A DNA stretch of 64,000 bases from positions 1-64,000 of the forward strand of contig JAGIAI010000028.1 of assembly GCA_017744935.1 (NCBI GenBank), written 5' to 3'. Positions 63,964-64,000 of this stretch are shown here, piece after piece. Made by a program: the position numbers and the translations under genes. The notes under the pieces are model-generated. The model was not told the origin of the DNA, searched no databases, and saw only the letters and a program-made list of their open reading frames with translations. This DNA comes from Variovorax sp. (lineage in GTDB: Bacteria > Pseudomonadota > Gammaproteobacteria > Burkholderiales > Burkholderiaceae_C). Each line of letters begins with the position of its first letter. Positions within the stretch are counted from its first letter, which is position 1.

Positions 63964-63990
63964 AAAAAAGCCCGCGATTTGCGGGCTTTT
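63964..63990 (+). terminator. Intrinsic terminator after the quinone oxidoreductase gene
   Basis: AAAAGCCCGC and GCGGGCTTTT form a perfect 10-bp stem with a GATTT loop. It has an A-run before and T-run after, so it can work both ways. Confidence 0.9.
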
Positions 63991-64000
63991 AGCTGAGGGC

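Overview
The window is a GC-rich (roughly 65 % by eye), densely packed chromosomal segment with short intergenic gaps. Gene content and order point to Burkholderiales, most likely Comamonadaceae and Variovorax-like. The supporting features are rpsF-priB-rpsR-rplI, surE-pcm-nlpD-rpoS-rlmD, ppsA/ppsR divergent, hom-thrC followed by Moco genes, a Bug-type solute-binding protein, and a lysine/alanine-rich SWIB protein. The genus is an inference. I saw no rRNA, tRNA, CRISPR array, insertion sequence, integrase or phage gene.

Layout. 0-7.3 kb: start of infC (ATC start), thrS behind a leader that encodes a Thr-rich peptide and an intrinsic terminator, a GlxA-type regulator divergent from an ABM monooxygenase, isocitrate lyase, a gamma-glutamylcyclotransferase-like gene, an EamA exporter and the SWIB protein. 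7.4-17.3 kb: an accessory catabolic island. A TPP-dependent enzyme is divergent from a TetR regulator, followed by a NitT/TauT-type ABC importer, an enolase-superfamily enzyme, a Gfo/Idh/MocA dehydrogenase, a DUF993 aldolase-like protein and a xylose-isomerase-like TIM barrel. It looks like an uptake-plus-degradation pathway for an unidentified, probably polyhydroxylated compound, and it is the best candidate here for an undescribed system. 17.4-26 kb: YcaQ-like protein, FMN riboswitch with ribH, GST, ArsC, TauE/SafE and MFS transporters, an AraC regulator, an aldehyde dehydrogenase missing an internal block, and a SulP transporter. 26-31 kb: clpB with a small membrane protein and arfB, then a Bug protein. 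30.7-38.5 kb: alaA, hom-thrC and mobB-moeA-moaD leftward, with a rightward dapA-like gene lodged between moaD and moaE. 38.5-44.8 kb: Mth938-like protein, peroxiredoxin, PhoH/PIN protein, a small VOC/GyrI/YafY stress module with a palindromic operator, and dnaB. 44.9-50.6 kb: the ribosomal rpsF operon, an unknown conserved-looking gene, and divergent ppsA/ppsR. 50.6-56.3 kb: peroxide and iron block, with ahpC-ahpF, an OxyR-type site, bfr, bfd, a 24-residue membrane microprotein, tonB-exbB-exbD and hemP behind a Fur box. 56.4-64 kb: a GlcG/HbpS-type protein, a BAX-inhibitor-like protein, the surE-pcm-nlpD-rpoS-rlmD block and a quinone oxidoreductase.

Central functions (translation, replication, threonine synthesis, Moco, stress response) are intact. 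The accessory parts are the 7.4-17.3 kb pathway, the 20-24 kb transporter/regulator stretch with the deleted aldehyde dehydrogenase, and the dapA-like insertion. Several genes appear to be controlled by RNA leaders: thrS by an attenuator, ribH by an FMN riboswitch, ahpF by an intercistronic terminator, and possibly phoH by a terminator 40 bases upstream.
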